Shown: positions 1 to 9,358 of the stretch, in pieces
How positions within the stretch are numbered: the stretch's first letter is position 1
How the letters are laid out: every line of letters begins with the position of its first letter
NCBI GenBank assembly: GCA_036583965.1
Contig: JAZBQD010000022.1
Coordinates: 468,501-532,500 of the forward strand
Source of the DNA: Prunella strophiata
Lineage: Eukaryota > Chordata > Aves > Passeriformes > Prunellidae
Direction of reading: 5' to 3'
Length of the DNA: 64,000 nt
The notes under the pieces: model-generated
What the model was told of the DNA's origin: nothing
The model's database searches: none
Seen by the model: only the letters and a program-made list of their open reading frames with translations
Made by a program: the position numbers and the translations under genes

Positions 1-2390
1 CATCATCTCTGTACAGTGGAGTCCTTTTACTGAAAGGGTTAAATATGTCATGAACCACAACTGCTGCAAAATAGCAATTCACTCCTTGGGTGGGTGAAAA
101 AAAGGTGGTTGAGGCAAACCATATTTATTCTGATGAGTCCTGGTGTTTTTGTGAGTCCAGAGGCAGGACCTATTTGCATAGAGATTTGCATGCATTACAT
201 GAGCACAACCATCCCAGCTGGGTACCAGGAGCAGTTTGCCACCCCTTACTGGACTGGTCCAGCACCAGCTCAAGAGCCAGTACCCTGGAGAGGTGATCCC
301 ACCCAAACGTGGCTGCAGGGCACCCCAAGCAGAGGGACCTTTTCCATGAGTGTTCCTTTTCCTGCAGAGCCTGTCCCAGCCCAGGCTGGGGGCACAGAGC
401 AGCCCCCACACAGTGGGACAGGGGTGGGATGGGCCAGGCACATGCCAGAAGTGTTTTGGATCTGGCACAATGGAACACCACCAACTTCCTGCCCTCCCTC
501 CCTCTCTCCATCCTCCCTCTCTCCACCCTCCCTCAATCTGTTCCTCAGCCTCTCAGCTCCCCTCACTGGTCCCTGATGTTCTGTCACAGGCTCCCGGTGG
601 GAGCTGGAAGCAGAAAATGGTCCTGCCACTCGCGTCGGCTCAGCCTGCTCATGTTCCAGCTGGTAAGTCATAAAGAAATGGTAAAACACAACCCCCTCAG
701 GGCTGCTGGGAGCTGGATCGAGTTTTTCCATCTCTCCCCAGAGACTGCTCTTTATTCTCACACTGACAAAACTAATGGCCTCGCTGGGTCTGACAGTGAC
801 AAAGCGGCCGGCGGCGGCGGCCCCACGGCGCGGTGTCACGCGTGATGGGCCGGACCCCCGTCCCGCTCTGGGGACAGCCCTCAGCCTCCCGTGCTGACAC
901 AGGCCCAGGCTTCGCAGCCAGAGATCATGCTTGCAGATAAATATTTAATTTTTAAGAATGAAATCTTAATTACTGCACTGGCGTGCTCAGTGAGACTGTC
1001 ATGCAGCCTCCCCACACCCGGGCAGGTGCCAGCCCGGTCGGGGTCTTTGCACCCGCCTGGCCCCACTGCAGAGGGGGCTCCCCTCACAGGCAGCCCCCGT
1101 GGCTCTCTGGGCTGTCTGGGGTCTGCACTGTGGAGCTCCAAGAAGAGCCAGCCACGCCAGGGGAGGCAGTGGCAAGAGGTGGCTGTGTCACCTCTCGAGG
1201 CCCTGCCCTGGCCTGGCGGGTCCGTGCTGGTGCCACTTTGGCGAGGTGAGGCTGGGCAAGGGGATGCCTGCACACGTGTTCCTCCATCATTTAATCTGGA
1301 GTGATGCATATAGAAATTTAGATCAGGCAGCTTGACATTCCTGACTGCTGAGGCTGTGAATCGATGGCCTCTCTACTCCCTGCCGGGGAGATCGATTCCC
1401 CAAGCACAATGGATTGGTTTCATCACTTTGGTTTCACCTTGTCAAAGTCATGTCTGATTTACTTTAGTCTGGGGGGCAGCTTTTAAGTATTTCATTGCAT
1501 TTTGTAATCTGGCTGTGTGCCTGTGCTAACCACAGTGCCCTGTGTGAGGCTGGGGTGTGCCTGGCACTGGACAGCACTTCCCACAAGGAACAACCAGCTT
1601 GGTCGGGGCAGGGCCAGCTCAGAGCATCCCTGTGTTGGCATGGGAAGCATTGCCTAGACTCAGAAGCAGCTGGGAAACGTCCCTGGGATTGTTGTGTTCT
1701 GGGGGAGTCCTGGGGCTGTCCTGACTGGGAGGATGCTGAGTCCAGTGGCAGCATTCAGGCTGCTTCAGAAAACAAAGTTTTGCAGTTTTGCATCCTTCCC
1801 CAAAAGACATGAAAATGGAACATGTTACTGGAGCTGGCATGGCTATGGCTCTCCCAGGAGTGATGCAGCCAGTCCTGCAAGCTTCCTGGTGTCTAGTTGT
1901 TAGCAAAATAATTTTCCTGGTGCTTGGTTTGGCCCAAGTTCTGCTTTGTCCAATTATACTCCTGGGTGAGTTTCCTGAATGCAAGTATTGATCACTCTTC
2001 AGACAGGTTTTCTGTCTGGTCTCTACATTACCTCTGCTCTTCTTCAGGCAATCCATTATATTTTTATAGCCACGGGTATTATTAATTAATATACAGTAGC
2101 AATCTAATTGATTTGTCCAAGGCTTTCTGTCTGCAGCCATCGGTGATCAGGAGGGTCGGGGGCTGTGTGTGCAGGCGTGAGGTGCCCACGAGGTGAGGGG
2201 CAGCTCCTGGCAAACCCCTCCATCACGCTCCTGCTGTGGAGCCTGCAGTGGCACACGCTGACCCCCTCCCCGCTGCTCATTACCATTATTTATCTCTCAT
2301 GGATGCATCTGGAGGCCACAGGATGGGTCAGGGAACATTTGTACGGAGAATTAGCAGTAATTTTTCAGGGGAGAAATATACATCTCCTGC
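1..2390. other. intergenic, no gene seen
   Basis: No coding exon or RNA gene is recognisable. The first 230 bases are AT-rich and contain two exact POU octamers (described separately). A pyrimidine-rich run of CCCTCC and CTCT words lies near 480-545. A short CpG-rich patch of GGC repeats sits at 785-860. From about 925 to 975 and again from 1,990 to 2,115 the sequence turns AT-rich with ATTAATTAAT and CTAATTGATT words, which is the texture of small regulatory islands. The open frames here are short, overlap on both strands and show no domain. Confidence 0.6.
172..191 (+). promoter_or_regulatory. pair of POU octamers
   Basis: Two exact copies of the octamer ATTTGCAT, at 172-179 and 184-191, lie 12 bp apart in the same orientation. 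The second runs straight into GCATTAC. ATTTGCAT is the established recognition word of POU-domain (OCT) factors. Two exact copies this close are unlikely by chance in one short stretch, and the surrounding sequence is not a tandem repeat. Function is inferred only from the motif. Confidence 0.35.
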
Positions 2391-2609
2391 TTTATGCAGA
2401 GTGGGGTGGGGTGGGTGGGCCGGGAGCCGAGCTCGCCGCTCCTCCCTCCACCTGCTCCATCTGCCACCGACGCTGCTGAGATGGAGGCCCTCAAGTTTTG
2501 ATTCTCTCATGGGCAACAGTAAATGTTTGTGACTGGAAAGGCCCCTGGGGATGCTCCAGCACTCCCGCGGTGGTGGGAGGGCGCAGTTCCGTGTGTGCAG
2601 AGCAGGGAG

Positions 2610-2795
2610 CCCGGCCCAGCCCGGCCCGGCCCGGCCCGGCCCAGCCCAGCCCGGCCCAGCCCAGCCCGGCCCAGCCCAACCCGGCCCAGCCCGGCCCGGC
2701 CCAGCCCCAGCCCGGCCCGGCCCAGCCCAGCCCGGCCCGGCCCAGCCCAGCCCAGCCCGGCCCAGCCCAACCCGGCCCAGCCCGGCCCGGCCCAG
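2610..2795. repeat. (CCCGG/CCCAG)n pentanucleotide array
   Basis: About 37 tandem pentamers of CCCGG and CCCAG, with a few CCCAA variants, run without a break. The minus strand reads as GGGCC and GGGCT units, so it has continuous runs of three G separated by two bases, a strong G-quadruplex pattern. The array has no stop codon in any frame, which explains the Pro/Ala/Gly/Arg-rich open frames over it on both strands. These are not genes. Confidence 0.95.
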
Positions 2796-2932
2796 CGAGG
2801 CAAGGGTGGCTGGTGGCACCCAGCTGGGCCAGCAGCAGGCTGGAGCCGAGTGGGCACACAAGGGTTAATTTGGGAAGATCTGTGTTGATAATAAAGCTGC
2901 TTTTTTCCTGGCGATGATATGATCGGAGCAGG

Positions 2933-2946
2933 GTTGCTATGGCAAC
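2933..2946. promoter_or_regulatory. RFX X-box-like palindrome
   Basis: GTTGCTATGGCAAC is an inverted repeat of GTTGCY and GGCAAC half-sites with a two-base spacer, very close to the RFX X-box consensus GTNRCC-N(0-3)-RGYAAC. It sits in a short non-repetitive island (2,840-2,990) between two tandem arrays. X-boxes serve ciliary, neural and immune promoters or enhancers. No promoter or transcript is visible here, so this is a candidate site only. Confidence 0.45.
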
Positions 2947-2997
2947 AGCGGCTCTAGAAACCCCCCGGCCGCTGGTGGCTGCTCCGAGCCGCGATGT

Positions 2998-3340
2998 GCC
3001 CACCCACCACCCATCCCTGCCCACGGCACCCACTGCCCACCCACCGCCCATCCCTGCCCACGGCACCACCGCCCACCCCCAGCCCACCACCCATCCCTGC
3101 CCACGGCATCCTCCTCACACCCACTGCCTACCTACCACCCATCCCTGCCCCACCCACCACCCATCCCTGCTGACCCACTGCCCATCCCTGCCAGCACCCA
3201 CCACCCATCCCTGCCCACCCACCACCCATCCCTGCCCACGGCACCCTCCTCACACCCACTGCCCACCCACCGCCCATTCCTGCCCATGGCACCCCCTGCC
3301 CACCCCGGCCCACCACCCATCCCTGTGCACCTCCGGTCCC
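2998..3340. repeat. degenerate CCCACCACCCATCCCTG minisatellite
   Basis: This is an irregular tandem array built from CCCACCACCCATCCCTGCC units, some followed by CACGGCACC or TCCTCACACCCACTG. Unit length varies from roughly 15 to 50 bases, and longer composite units recur (compare 3,080-3,135 with 3,225-3,275), which suggests local duplication of compound units. It is C-rich with no stops in several frames, so the Pro/His-rich open frames crossing it are by-products. Confidence 0.85.
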
Positions 3341-3779
3341 ACGCTCACACCCTGCCCTGCCCCACTGCCCGTCCATTGCCAGCACCCCAGGCCCTGCTTG
3401 CCCGGCGGGGTGCCAAGGGCACCAAGGGCCAGGCAGGGATGGGACAGGTCCCTCAGTGCAGCCCTGGGCTGGCCCCTGCCCACCTGCCCCAGAGCTGCCC
3501 TCTGGGCACAGCAGTTGTCGGGCCCTTTCCCACTCCTCTCGGCTTTGCCGTGTCCCCACCTGCAGCCAGCGCCGGCAGGGTGCCCACAGGCTGCCCTGGT
3601 GGCCCCTGCCTGTGCCGGGAGCTGGCCGGGACCGCCAGCCCGCGGTGGCACCAGGCTCAGGTGTGCCAGGGCTGTGCCCCCTCCCGCCCTGGGCCCCTGC
3701 CGTGGGTGCTGACACGACAGGGGCTCACTAAATCACACCCTAAATCACGCACCCTCCTTCCTCCTCTCCCTTCCTCCCT
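3341..3779. other. GC-rich spacer
   Basis: This is a GC-rich, non-repetitive stretch with CpG-containing words. No exon or recognisable motif was identified. Frames are open on both strands because of composition. Confidence 0.5.
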
Positions 3780-4270
3780 CGCCCATTAATGAAATGAAAT
3801 AAATTTTCCATTTTTAAACATGAAGTTTTAAAAAAGAGCTGCAATTCTGCGCACAAGCAATTCCCAGCGGGAGGGGAGAGCGGAAGCGGGGCCCTTGTGC
3901 TAAATACAGAACAAAGCCTTCTGTCTGAAAATACCTACGAAGAGCTAACAAATGCTAATGACAAAATAATGTATGGGGGGTTTAACGCTGGATGCTTTTT
4001 ATCAGCAAATTAGCACAGTTATTATGCTGCAAATGCATTTAACAATAATTTGTTTCAATAACTGTAGAACTGGTATTTTAAAAAATATACACCATATTTA
4101 GAACACTTCATCCATGAAGGACCATTATTGTTTTTTCCTCCCCAGAGAGTTATAAAGGTCTCTCTTACAAGTGAAAGAAATACAATCATCACCCTTCACA
4201 GCTCAGTTACTCTCTTTTATTTTATTCAGAGCCATTTAAAGTTTGTGTTTTTAAAGGAAAAAGAGCAAGT
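3780..4270. promoter_or_regulatory. AT-rich candidate conserved non-coding element
   Basis: A sharp switch occurs from GC-rich spacer to about 490 bases of AT-rich, non-repetitive sequence. It holds CATTAATGA, AACAAAG (SOX-like), TGCTAATGA, TGCAAATGCATTT (octamer-like) and AACAATAATTTG words. No long open frame is present in the core. The density of homeodomain, SOX and POU words and the sharp edges resemble conserved enhancers near developmental genes. Conservation was not tested. Confidence 0.35.
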
Positions 4271-5097
4271 GTCTTTAAAGGGTCAGGGCTGGAGAGGGCT
4301 CAGGGGACCCACGTGCGGGCTAGGACTTGTCAGGGATTGCAGGTGTGGTGGGTGGGTGAGCCCAGAGCACGGCACGAGCAGGGCGCTGGCACAGGGCACA
4401 GGGCAGGTGACGTGCCAGTGCCTCGGGTACCCCCGGGCTCCCTGCCCAGCCCTGCTCCCTGCACTGCCCATGTGCTGGGGCAGCCCCAGCTCTGCGAGGT
4501 GCCCCCATCCGTGCTGGAGCTGGGTCTGCAGGCCCCGCAGCAAGGTGGGCGCAGGCAGCGGACTCTGCCAGGGCGGGCGGGCAGCGCTGCCCACGGGCTG
4601 TGCCCGCAGGGCGGTGCGGGCAGCCTGCTCTGCTGCAGCCTCTTGCTTACAGCCCAGCTCCGCAGTCACAAACCATTATGGAAGGGAAACAGCTACATCG
4701 ACACTGCCCGAAGTGGATTCATGTGTAAATCAGCTGCTTTTAAAATTTCACTGAGCATGAAAGTTCACCTTTAAAATCCACATAAACCGCAGCTGTTCCC
4801 AGGGCATCTGAGGCGCAATCCCGCAGTCCCCGGGGAGAGGATGCATTTAAATGTGCAACACAAACACAGGGCTGTCAGAGAGGAGAGGCTGCATCCGTGC
4901 CTCCAAAGCCTTTCCTGCTCCAGGAGGTCAAAAGTGGCACCCAGCACCCAGGAGCGGGCAGCCGTGTGCTGCTGCCAGCAGAGCTGCAGCTCGGGGTGCT
5001 GCTGCCAGCTGGCCAGGTGCCACTCAGCTGCATGGAATGGCTGTGCCATGGTCTGCAAGCAGCCAGCAAATGCTGCACCAGTTGGATTTCTGGGCTG
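4271..5097. other. GC-rich spacer with small AT-rich island
   Basis: No gene is recognisable. The interval is mostly GC-rich. A more balanced island at about 4,665-4,860 contains CATTATGG, TTTTAAAATTTCACTGAGCA and ATGCATTTAAATGTG words and could be a small regulatory element. Confidence 0.45.
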
Positions 5098-5332
5098 GAT
5101 GGGAACAGGATCCTTGTTGGGTGGATGGGAACAGGATCTCTCTGGTCTGGATGGGAACAGGATCTTTCTGGGCTGTGTGGGAACAGGATCCTTGTTGAGC
5201 TGGATGGGAACAGGATCCTTGTTGGGTTGGATGGGAACAGGATCTCTCTGGTCTGGATGGGAACAGGATCCTTGTTGGGCTGGATGGGAACAGGATCTCT
5301 CTGGGCTGTGTGGGAACAGGATCCTTGCTTCA
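5098..5332. repeat. 26-27-bp minisatellite with GGGAACAGGATC core
   Basis: Nine copies of a 26-27-bp unit start with GGGAACAGGATC at 5,101, 5,127, 5,153, 5,179, 5,206, 5,233, 5,259, 5,286 and 5,312. Two variants alternate: type A continues CTTGTTGGG and type B continues TCTCTGG or TTTCTGG. The order is A B B A A B A B A. Mixed order of variants is typical of unequal exchange. The Gly/Trp/Asp/Arg-rich frames are by-products. Confidence 0.95.
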
Positions 5333-6000
5333 GGCAGGCTGCAGCCAGGCAGGAGTGAGTGCTGCTGCCTTAGCAAGGCCATGCTGGGCAATTCCCAGGA
5401 AGTGCCAGTGCAGAACTTCCTCAGTCCTCTGGAGAGTTCTGGCTGCTTGCTGGGGAGCCAGCTCTGCTCTCAGCTCACCCTGCGAGCACTGCTGGCTGAT
5501 AAAATCAAACAATAACTTCCAGGACAGTCTACTCACACCATAAACAGCTGAAAGAAAATCCATCTCTTCTCCATGCAAAACCACTGATGAGTTCATGAAC
5601 TGTGCTGGGCAATAAATCACTCGTGCTTATGCAGGAGAGCCGAGGTTTTTGGGTTCCTAATAGGCACTCTGACAACGTGATTGCTCCATATTTCTCTGTA
5701 GCTGTCACCTTTGCAGGCCTGTCAATGCTCCTAATCTTTTTTCATTGCAATGTCAAGTTTTGGTAAGTGAAGAGGTGGAAGGTGGGATGGGATGTGAGCA
5801 GTACTGGGCCCAGCTTCCTGAGCTCTGTCCCTCCTGACAGGAGCCCACCCTGGGCCAGCCACCAGCTCCCAGCTCCCCTCCCTGCTCCCTGCCATCCTCC
5901 CCCTCTCCCTGCCCCTTCCCTCTGCCATCCTCTGCCTTTTCCTCCTACCAGACCCACCAATGCACAGGTTGTGTTCCCATGGGAGGACAGCCAGTGCTGA
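5333..6000. other. intergenic, no gene seen
   Basis: This is mixed-composition sequence. A moderately AT-rich part (5,500-5,770) with AAATCAAACAATAACTT and CAATAAATCA words is followed by a pyrimidine-rich run (about 5,860-5,945) of CTCCCTGCC and CCTCTGCC words. No domain or RNA gene was identified. Confidence 0.5.
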
Positions 6001-6009
6001 GCCACCGAT

Positions 6010-6335
6010 GCAGACCAGAAAACATACTTTTAATATTCAGCATCTGGATAGACAATAAAAACTGGGACAAATAATCTAGTTGAGGCAATTACCTTAGCAT
6101 AAATGTATATATTATTTATAAATGGCTTTGAATATATAAATAATATTGATAAAATTTGCATGAGTAAAAAGAGACATAATTACCAAATGATGCCTTAGAG
6201 CAGTGTATCCTGCTGGCTGCTTGCTGCCCTGAATCTCATCCAGTGGACCCTGCCCAGTCCTTTTGTCCTGCTACAAATATGACATCCACATTTAACTGAG
6301 CTAAAAAAGTAGAGCCTTAAACAAGGAAGCCAGTT
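6010..6335. promoter_or_regulatory. AT-rich candidate regulatory island
   Basis: This AT-rich block contains a perfect 12-bp inverted repeat (6,109-6,120 and 6,135-6,146), an exact octamer ATTTGCAT at 6,154-6,161, and TAATCTAGTTGAGGCAATTA-like homeodomain words. It has no open frame of note. It is called as a possible enhancer-like island from composition and motifs alone. Confidence 0.3.
6109..6146. repeat. AT-only perfect inverted repeat
   Basis: ATATTATTTATA at 6,109-6,120 is exactly reverse-complementary to TATAAATAATAT at 6,135-6,146, with a 14-base spacer. Both arms contain only A and T, so chance is less unlikely than for mixed sequence. The structure could extrude as a cruciform under negative supercoiling. 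Confidence 0.7.
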
Positions 6336-7185
6336 TAGAAGAGTCAGTGCTGTCCTGAGCAGCTTTGGCTGAGTTTTGAGTGAGATTTTAGGATTCAGTG
6401 TTTCCTTGGGATGTAATTCAGGACAGGTTTCAGAGATCTGCAGGGACAAAAGTGCATTATCCAGCAGCCAGGGCCCATGGGGCTGTGGCCCTCAGGAATG
6501 CTGGGGTGTCCCTGCCCCACTGCCAGCACTCACCACTGTCCCTGGGTGCCACGGCCCTGACTGCTCTTCTCCTCCTCATGAAAGGGCCAGGAAACTCTGG
6601 GCTTTTACTAACATCACAAGTGATTTTGTAAAGTTAAACTCAGCAGCAGAGGGAACACACAAAGGGTAGAGCAGAAGCAGGAGCAGGGAGCTGAGCACTT
6701 GCTGGTGCCCGAGCCGTGGTGGATGAAGTTGTCTGAGCCTGGCGTGTCCCACACGTGGCTCTTTAATAAAACTGGCTGAGATTTGCTGATAAGCCTGAAG
6801 CAAAGTCAATGTAAAGTGTCAATCCTGCCTGTTCACAGGAGCCTGTGGGGGTCAAGCTGCTTCCTGGCTATGATGGTCCTATCACTGATATGTCAGCTGT
6901 GTGGTAGCTGTTTTCTGGGGGCTGTGCTCAGATCACACACGAGATGCAGATAAGCCAAGGCAGAAGGGCTGGGGCCTGAGCTGTGCCGTGCTGTTCTGTG
7001 CCATGCTGTGCCAGCCCCAGCTCACACAGCCCTGTGGGGCCTGGCAGCCTGTGCTGCAGCCACGCTGGCCAAGCCTGGGTGGCACTGACACCGAGTGGGA
7101 GCTGCAGGCACCAAACCCCACCACGCGTGCCAGGCTGTGCCATGTGGGATGAGCATCTAATGGCTGCACAAGTCTGCACTAAGTG
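6336..7185. other. intergenic, no gene seen
   Basis: This is GC-moderate, non-repetitive sequence with short overlapping frames on both strands and no recognisable motif or domain. A TTTAATAAAACTGGCTGAG stretch near 6,760 is the only AT-rich interruption. Confidence 0.5.
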
Positions 7186-7545
7186 AAGCTGAGAGAGAAG
7201 AAATCAAAAGAAGTGGGGTTTAATTAAGTATCAACCAAGATTTATGCAACTTTCTCTCTCCATCATAAATATTAATAAGGAGCAAGTGGTGGCTCTGTGT
7301 GGCAGGCACTGTCGAGCCATGAAGGGATGTTAATTCCAGGCTCTTTGAGATGGACTAAGCGTGACACAGAGCCTCTTTGATTTGGAATATTCCTTGGGTT
7401 TAAAAGTTAAATAACATGAAGGGGGATTTAGTGGGTAGTAAACCATTGGAGAGGCTGGGATTTAAACTCCAGTACGCATGTCGTGTATTTCACGATTGCC
7501 AAACTGATTAATGGCAGCATTGCCAGAGGAGCTCCTTTGACAACA
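7186..7545. promoter_or_regulatory. AT-rich candidate regulatory island
   Basis: AT-rich, non-repetitive sequence with GGTTTAATTAAGTATC, CATAAATATTAATAAGG, AGTTAAATAACATG and AACTGATTAATGG words, flanked on both sides by GC-rich spacer. There is no coding potential. The homeodomain-like word density suggests an enhancer-type element. This is inference. Confidence 0.3.
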
Positions 7546-8685
7546 CTGGGTGCCCTTGGCAGGATCACACAGGCCGGACTGGCAGTGCTGGGATGTGGGG
7601 CCACTGGAGCCTGAGTGCCCTGGGGGGCTGCAGAGGGGCCCCAGGGAAGGGGAGCAGGAGCAGGGACATCCAGGGCCACCCCCAGCCTCGCACAGCCCAC
7701 AGGCAGTTATTAAAGGTGACACAGCCGGCCTGAGGAAGGACTTGCAGAGCCCACTAAATCTCCAGCCATCCCTTAAATAAAACTTTATGCTGGCTAATAA
7801 ATTTTAATGGCACTTGTCAGTGCTTGATAACTGCAATCATTCAACAGAGGAGGAGAAGCCCCAGTGCTGGAGCATGGCTGTGCCACTGTGTGGTGCCCGC
7901 CGTGCCCGCCGTGCTGCCCTCTGCACTGCTGCTTGCCACGTCCACACAGAAACAAGCAAACCCTGCAGCTCCCTCTCTCCCAGTGGCAAACCATCCCCTC
8001 CTGGTGTGCACTGAGGAACAGGCATCTTCTAGGGCTGGGAAATAACTGCCCAAGGAGAGAAGCAAAGGGCTCTGCAAATGTGTTTGAGGACAGAAAATAA
8101 AAGCTTTTGCCTTTGGAACAATGCCATGCCATGTTTAGGATTTGGGGGGAAAATTATAAAGAATAATCAAAAAGTTTTCACTTTTCAAAAATTGCTTTTG
8201 AGGTCAACAGGTTTCTTGGATTTTATGAAAAAAAAAACCCCAATCAGTAGTCTGGGAACTTGTTTCTCATCACTAAATCAAAACACTTTCCAAAGTTTAC
8301 TCAGAACCCTGAGCCAGGATTGACACCCGAGTTTGTCCATCTGCAGCATCTCTCAGCCCGCTGAGGCCTGGCTGGGGGCTGAGGCAGTGCCCGAGTGCTC
8401 TGGGGCAGGGCCCTCCTGCCCGTGCCAGCCCTGCCGAGGGATGGATTCACTCCCTCCTGGGTGCCATGGCTCTGGGCGCTGCACAGGCACCAAGGGCTGG
8501 GCACAGGCAGGAGGGAGCAGCTGCCTCCGGAGGTGAAATGTGGGAACAGACTGGATTTAACTTGAGCACAAGGGAACATCGTGCAAGCAGCAGATCCTGT
8601 GGAAAGGATCAGCTCGCTCTGCGTAATAGCATTTCCTTCCTCCGCTCCCTCGCCCACTGCCGTGCAGCACGGCTGCACACTGAGA
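7546..8685. other. intergenic, no gene seen
   Basis: GC-rich parts (7,546-7,720 and 8,330-8,650) flank AT-rich islands at 7,770-7,840 (AATAAAACTTTATGCTGGC) and 8,090-8,300 (runs of A and T, AAATTATAAAGAATAATC). No exon, RNA gene or tandem array was recognised. Confidence 0.5.
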
Positions 8686-8790
8686 TTTCATGTAATTTTG
8701 TTTTAGTGCAGAATTTAATGTTAAGTTTAAATATGTAATTATCTTTAATTGAAATTACATCCATGCTTTTCATTAACAAGATGCACAGAG
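8686..8790. promoter_or_regulatory. AT-rich block abutting a CpG-rich block
   Basis: About 100 bases of AT-rich sequence (AATTTAATGTTAAG, TATGTAATTATC, TTTAATTGAAATTACATCC) end abruptly at the CpG-rich block that begins near 8,795. The contrast is striking and may mark an element boundary. No TATA box or transcription start can be assigned. Confidence 0.25.
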
Positions 8791-8794
8791 TGAG

Positions 8795-9125
8795 CAGTGC
8801 ACGGCAGCGCCGTGCAGGAGCGGGGCTGGTGCGGGGCCGTCCCGGCCGGGTCCCGCTCCGAGGGGCTGTGGGGACCGGGGGTACCCCCGCCCGCCCCCCG
8901 CCCGGCCCGGGCAGCGCCGCTCCGAGAGCGGCCAGCGCGTCCTCCCCGCGCCCCTTCCCGGCCCGGCGGGGTCTGCGTGCCGGGCCCCGGGCAGCCGAGG
9001 AGCGGGGACGGGCTCTGCCCGCCGGCTGCCCCCGGGCTGCCCCCGGGCTGCGCCGTGCCCGGCCCGGAGCCGCGCGGAGCCGCCGCGCCGGTCACCAGGG
9101 GGTAGCATCGGCCCGTGGGCCCCGC
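8795..9125. promoter_or_regulatory. CpG-island-like block
   Basis: This very GC-rich, CpG-dense, largely non-repetitive sequence contains GGCCCGG, CCGCCCG, GCGCCGCTCCGAGAGC and CCGCGCGGAGCCGCCGCG words. It ends with a CTCF-like core (9,093-9,105) before a CpG-bearing tandem array. Such blocks often overlap promoters, but no start site, splice donor or first coding exon could be recognised. The open frames over it are compositional. An unannotated non-coding RNA promoter is possible. Confidence 0.45.
9093..9105 (+). promoter_or_regulatory. CTCF-like core motif
   Basis: CACCAGGGGGTAG closely matches the CTCF core (CCACCAGGGGGCGC-type), differing in the last few positions. It lies at the 3' edge of the CpG-rich block and about 40 bp before the GGCAC/GGCTC array. 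If bound, it could act as an insulator or loop anchor. This is a motif call only. Confidence 0.35.
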
Positions 9126-9142
9126 TGCGCTGCGCTGTGCTG

Positions 9143-9358
9143 CACGGCACGGCACGGCTCGGCACGGCTCGGCACGGCACGGCTCGGCACGGCACGGCAC
9201 GGCACGGCACGGCTCGGCACCGCACGGCACGGCACGGCACGGCTCGGCACGGCACGGCTCGGCACGGCACGGCACGGCTCGGCACGGCACGGCACGGCTC
9301 GGCTCGGCACGGCACTGCACGGCACGGCACGGCACGGCTCGGCACGGCACGGCACGGC
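9143..9358. repeat. (GGCAC/GGCTC)n CpG-bearing pentanucleotide array
   Basis: About 43 tandem pentamers, mostly CGGCA and CGGCT (read as GGCAC and GGCTC), run without a break, with a few CGCAC, TGCAC and ACTGC variants. Nearly every unit contributes one CpG, so the array adds a CpG every five bases next to a CpG-island-like block. No stops occur in any frame. The Ala/Arg/His/Gly and Cys/Arg/Ala/Val repeat proteins that can be read from it are by-products. Confidence 0.95.

Noticed and set aside
5098..5332. CRISPR-like regular spacing of a repeat
   Set aside because: Spacing is a plain tandem of 26-27 bp with no unique spacers, and the genome is vertebrate. It is a minisatellite. The same applies to the 37-bp and 67/70-bp arrays.
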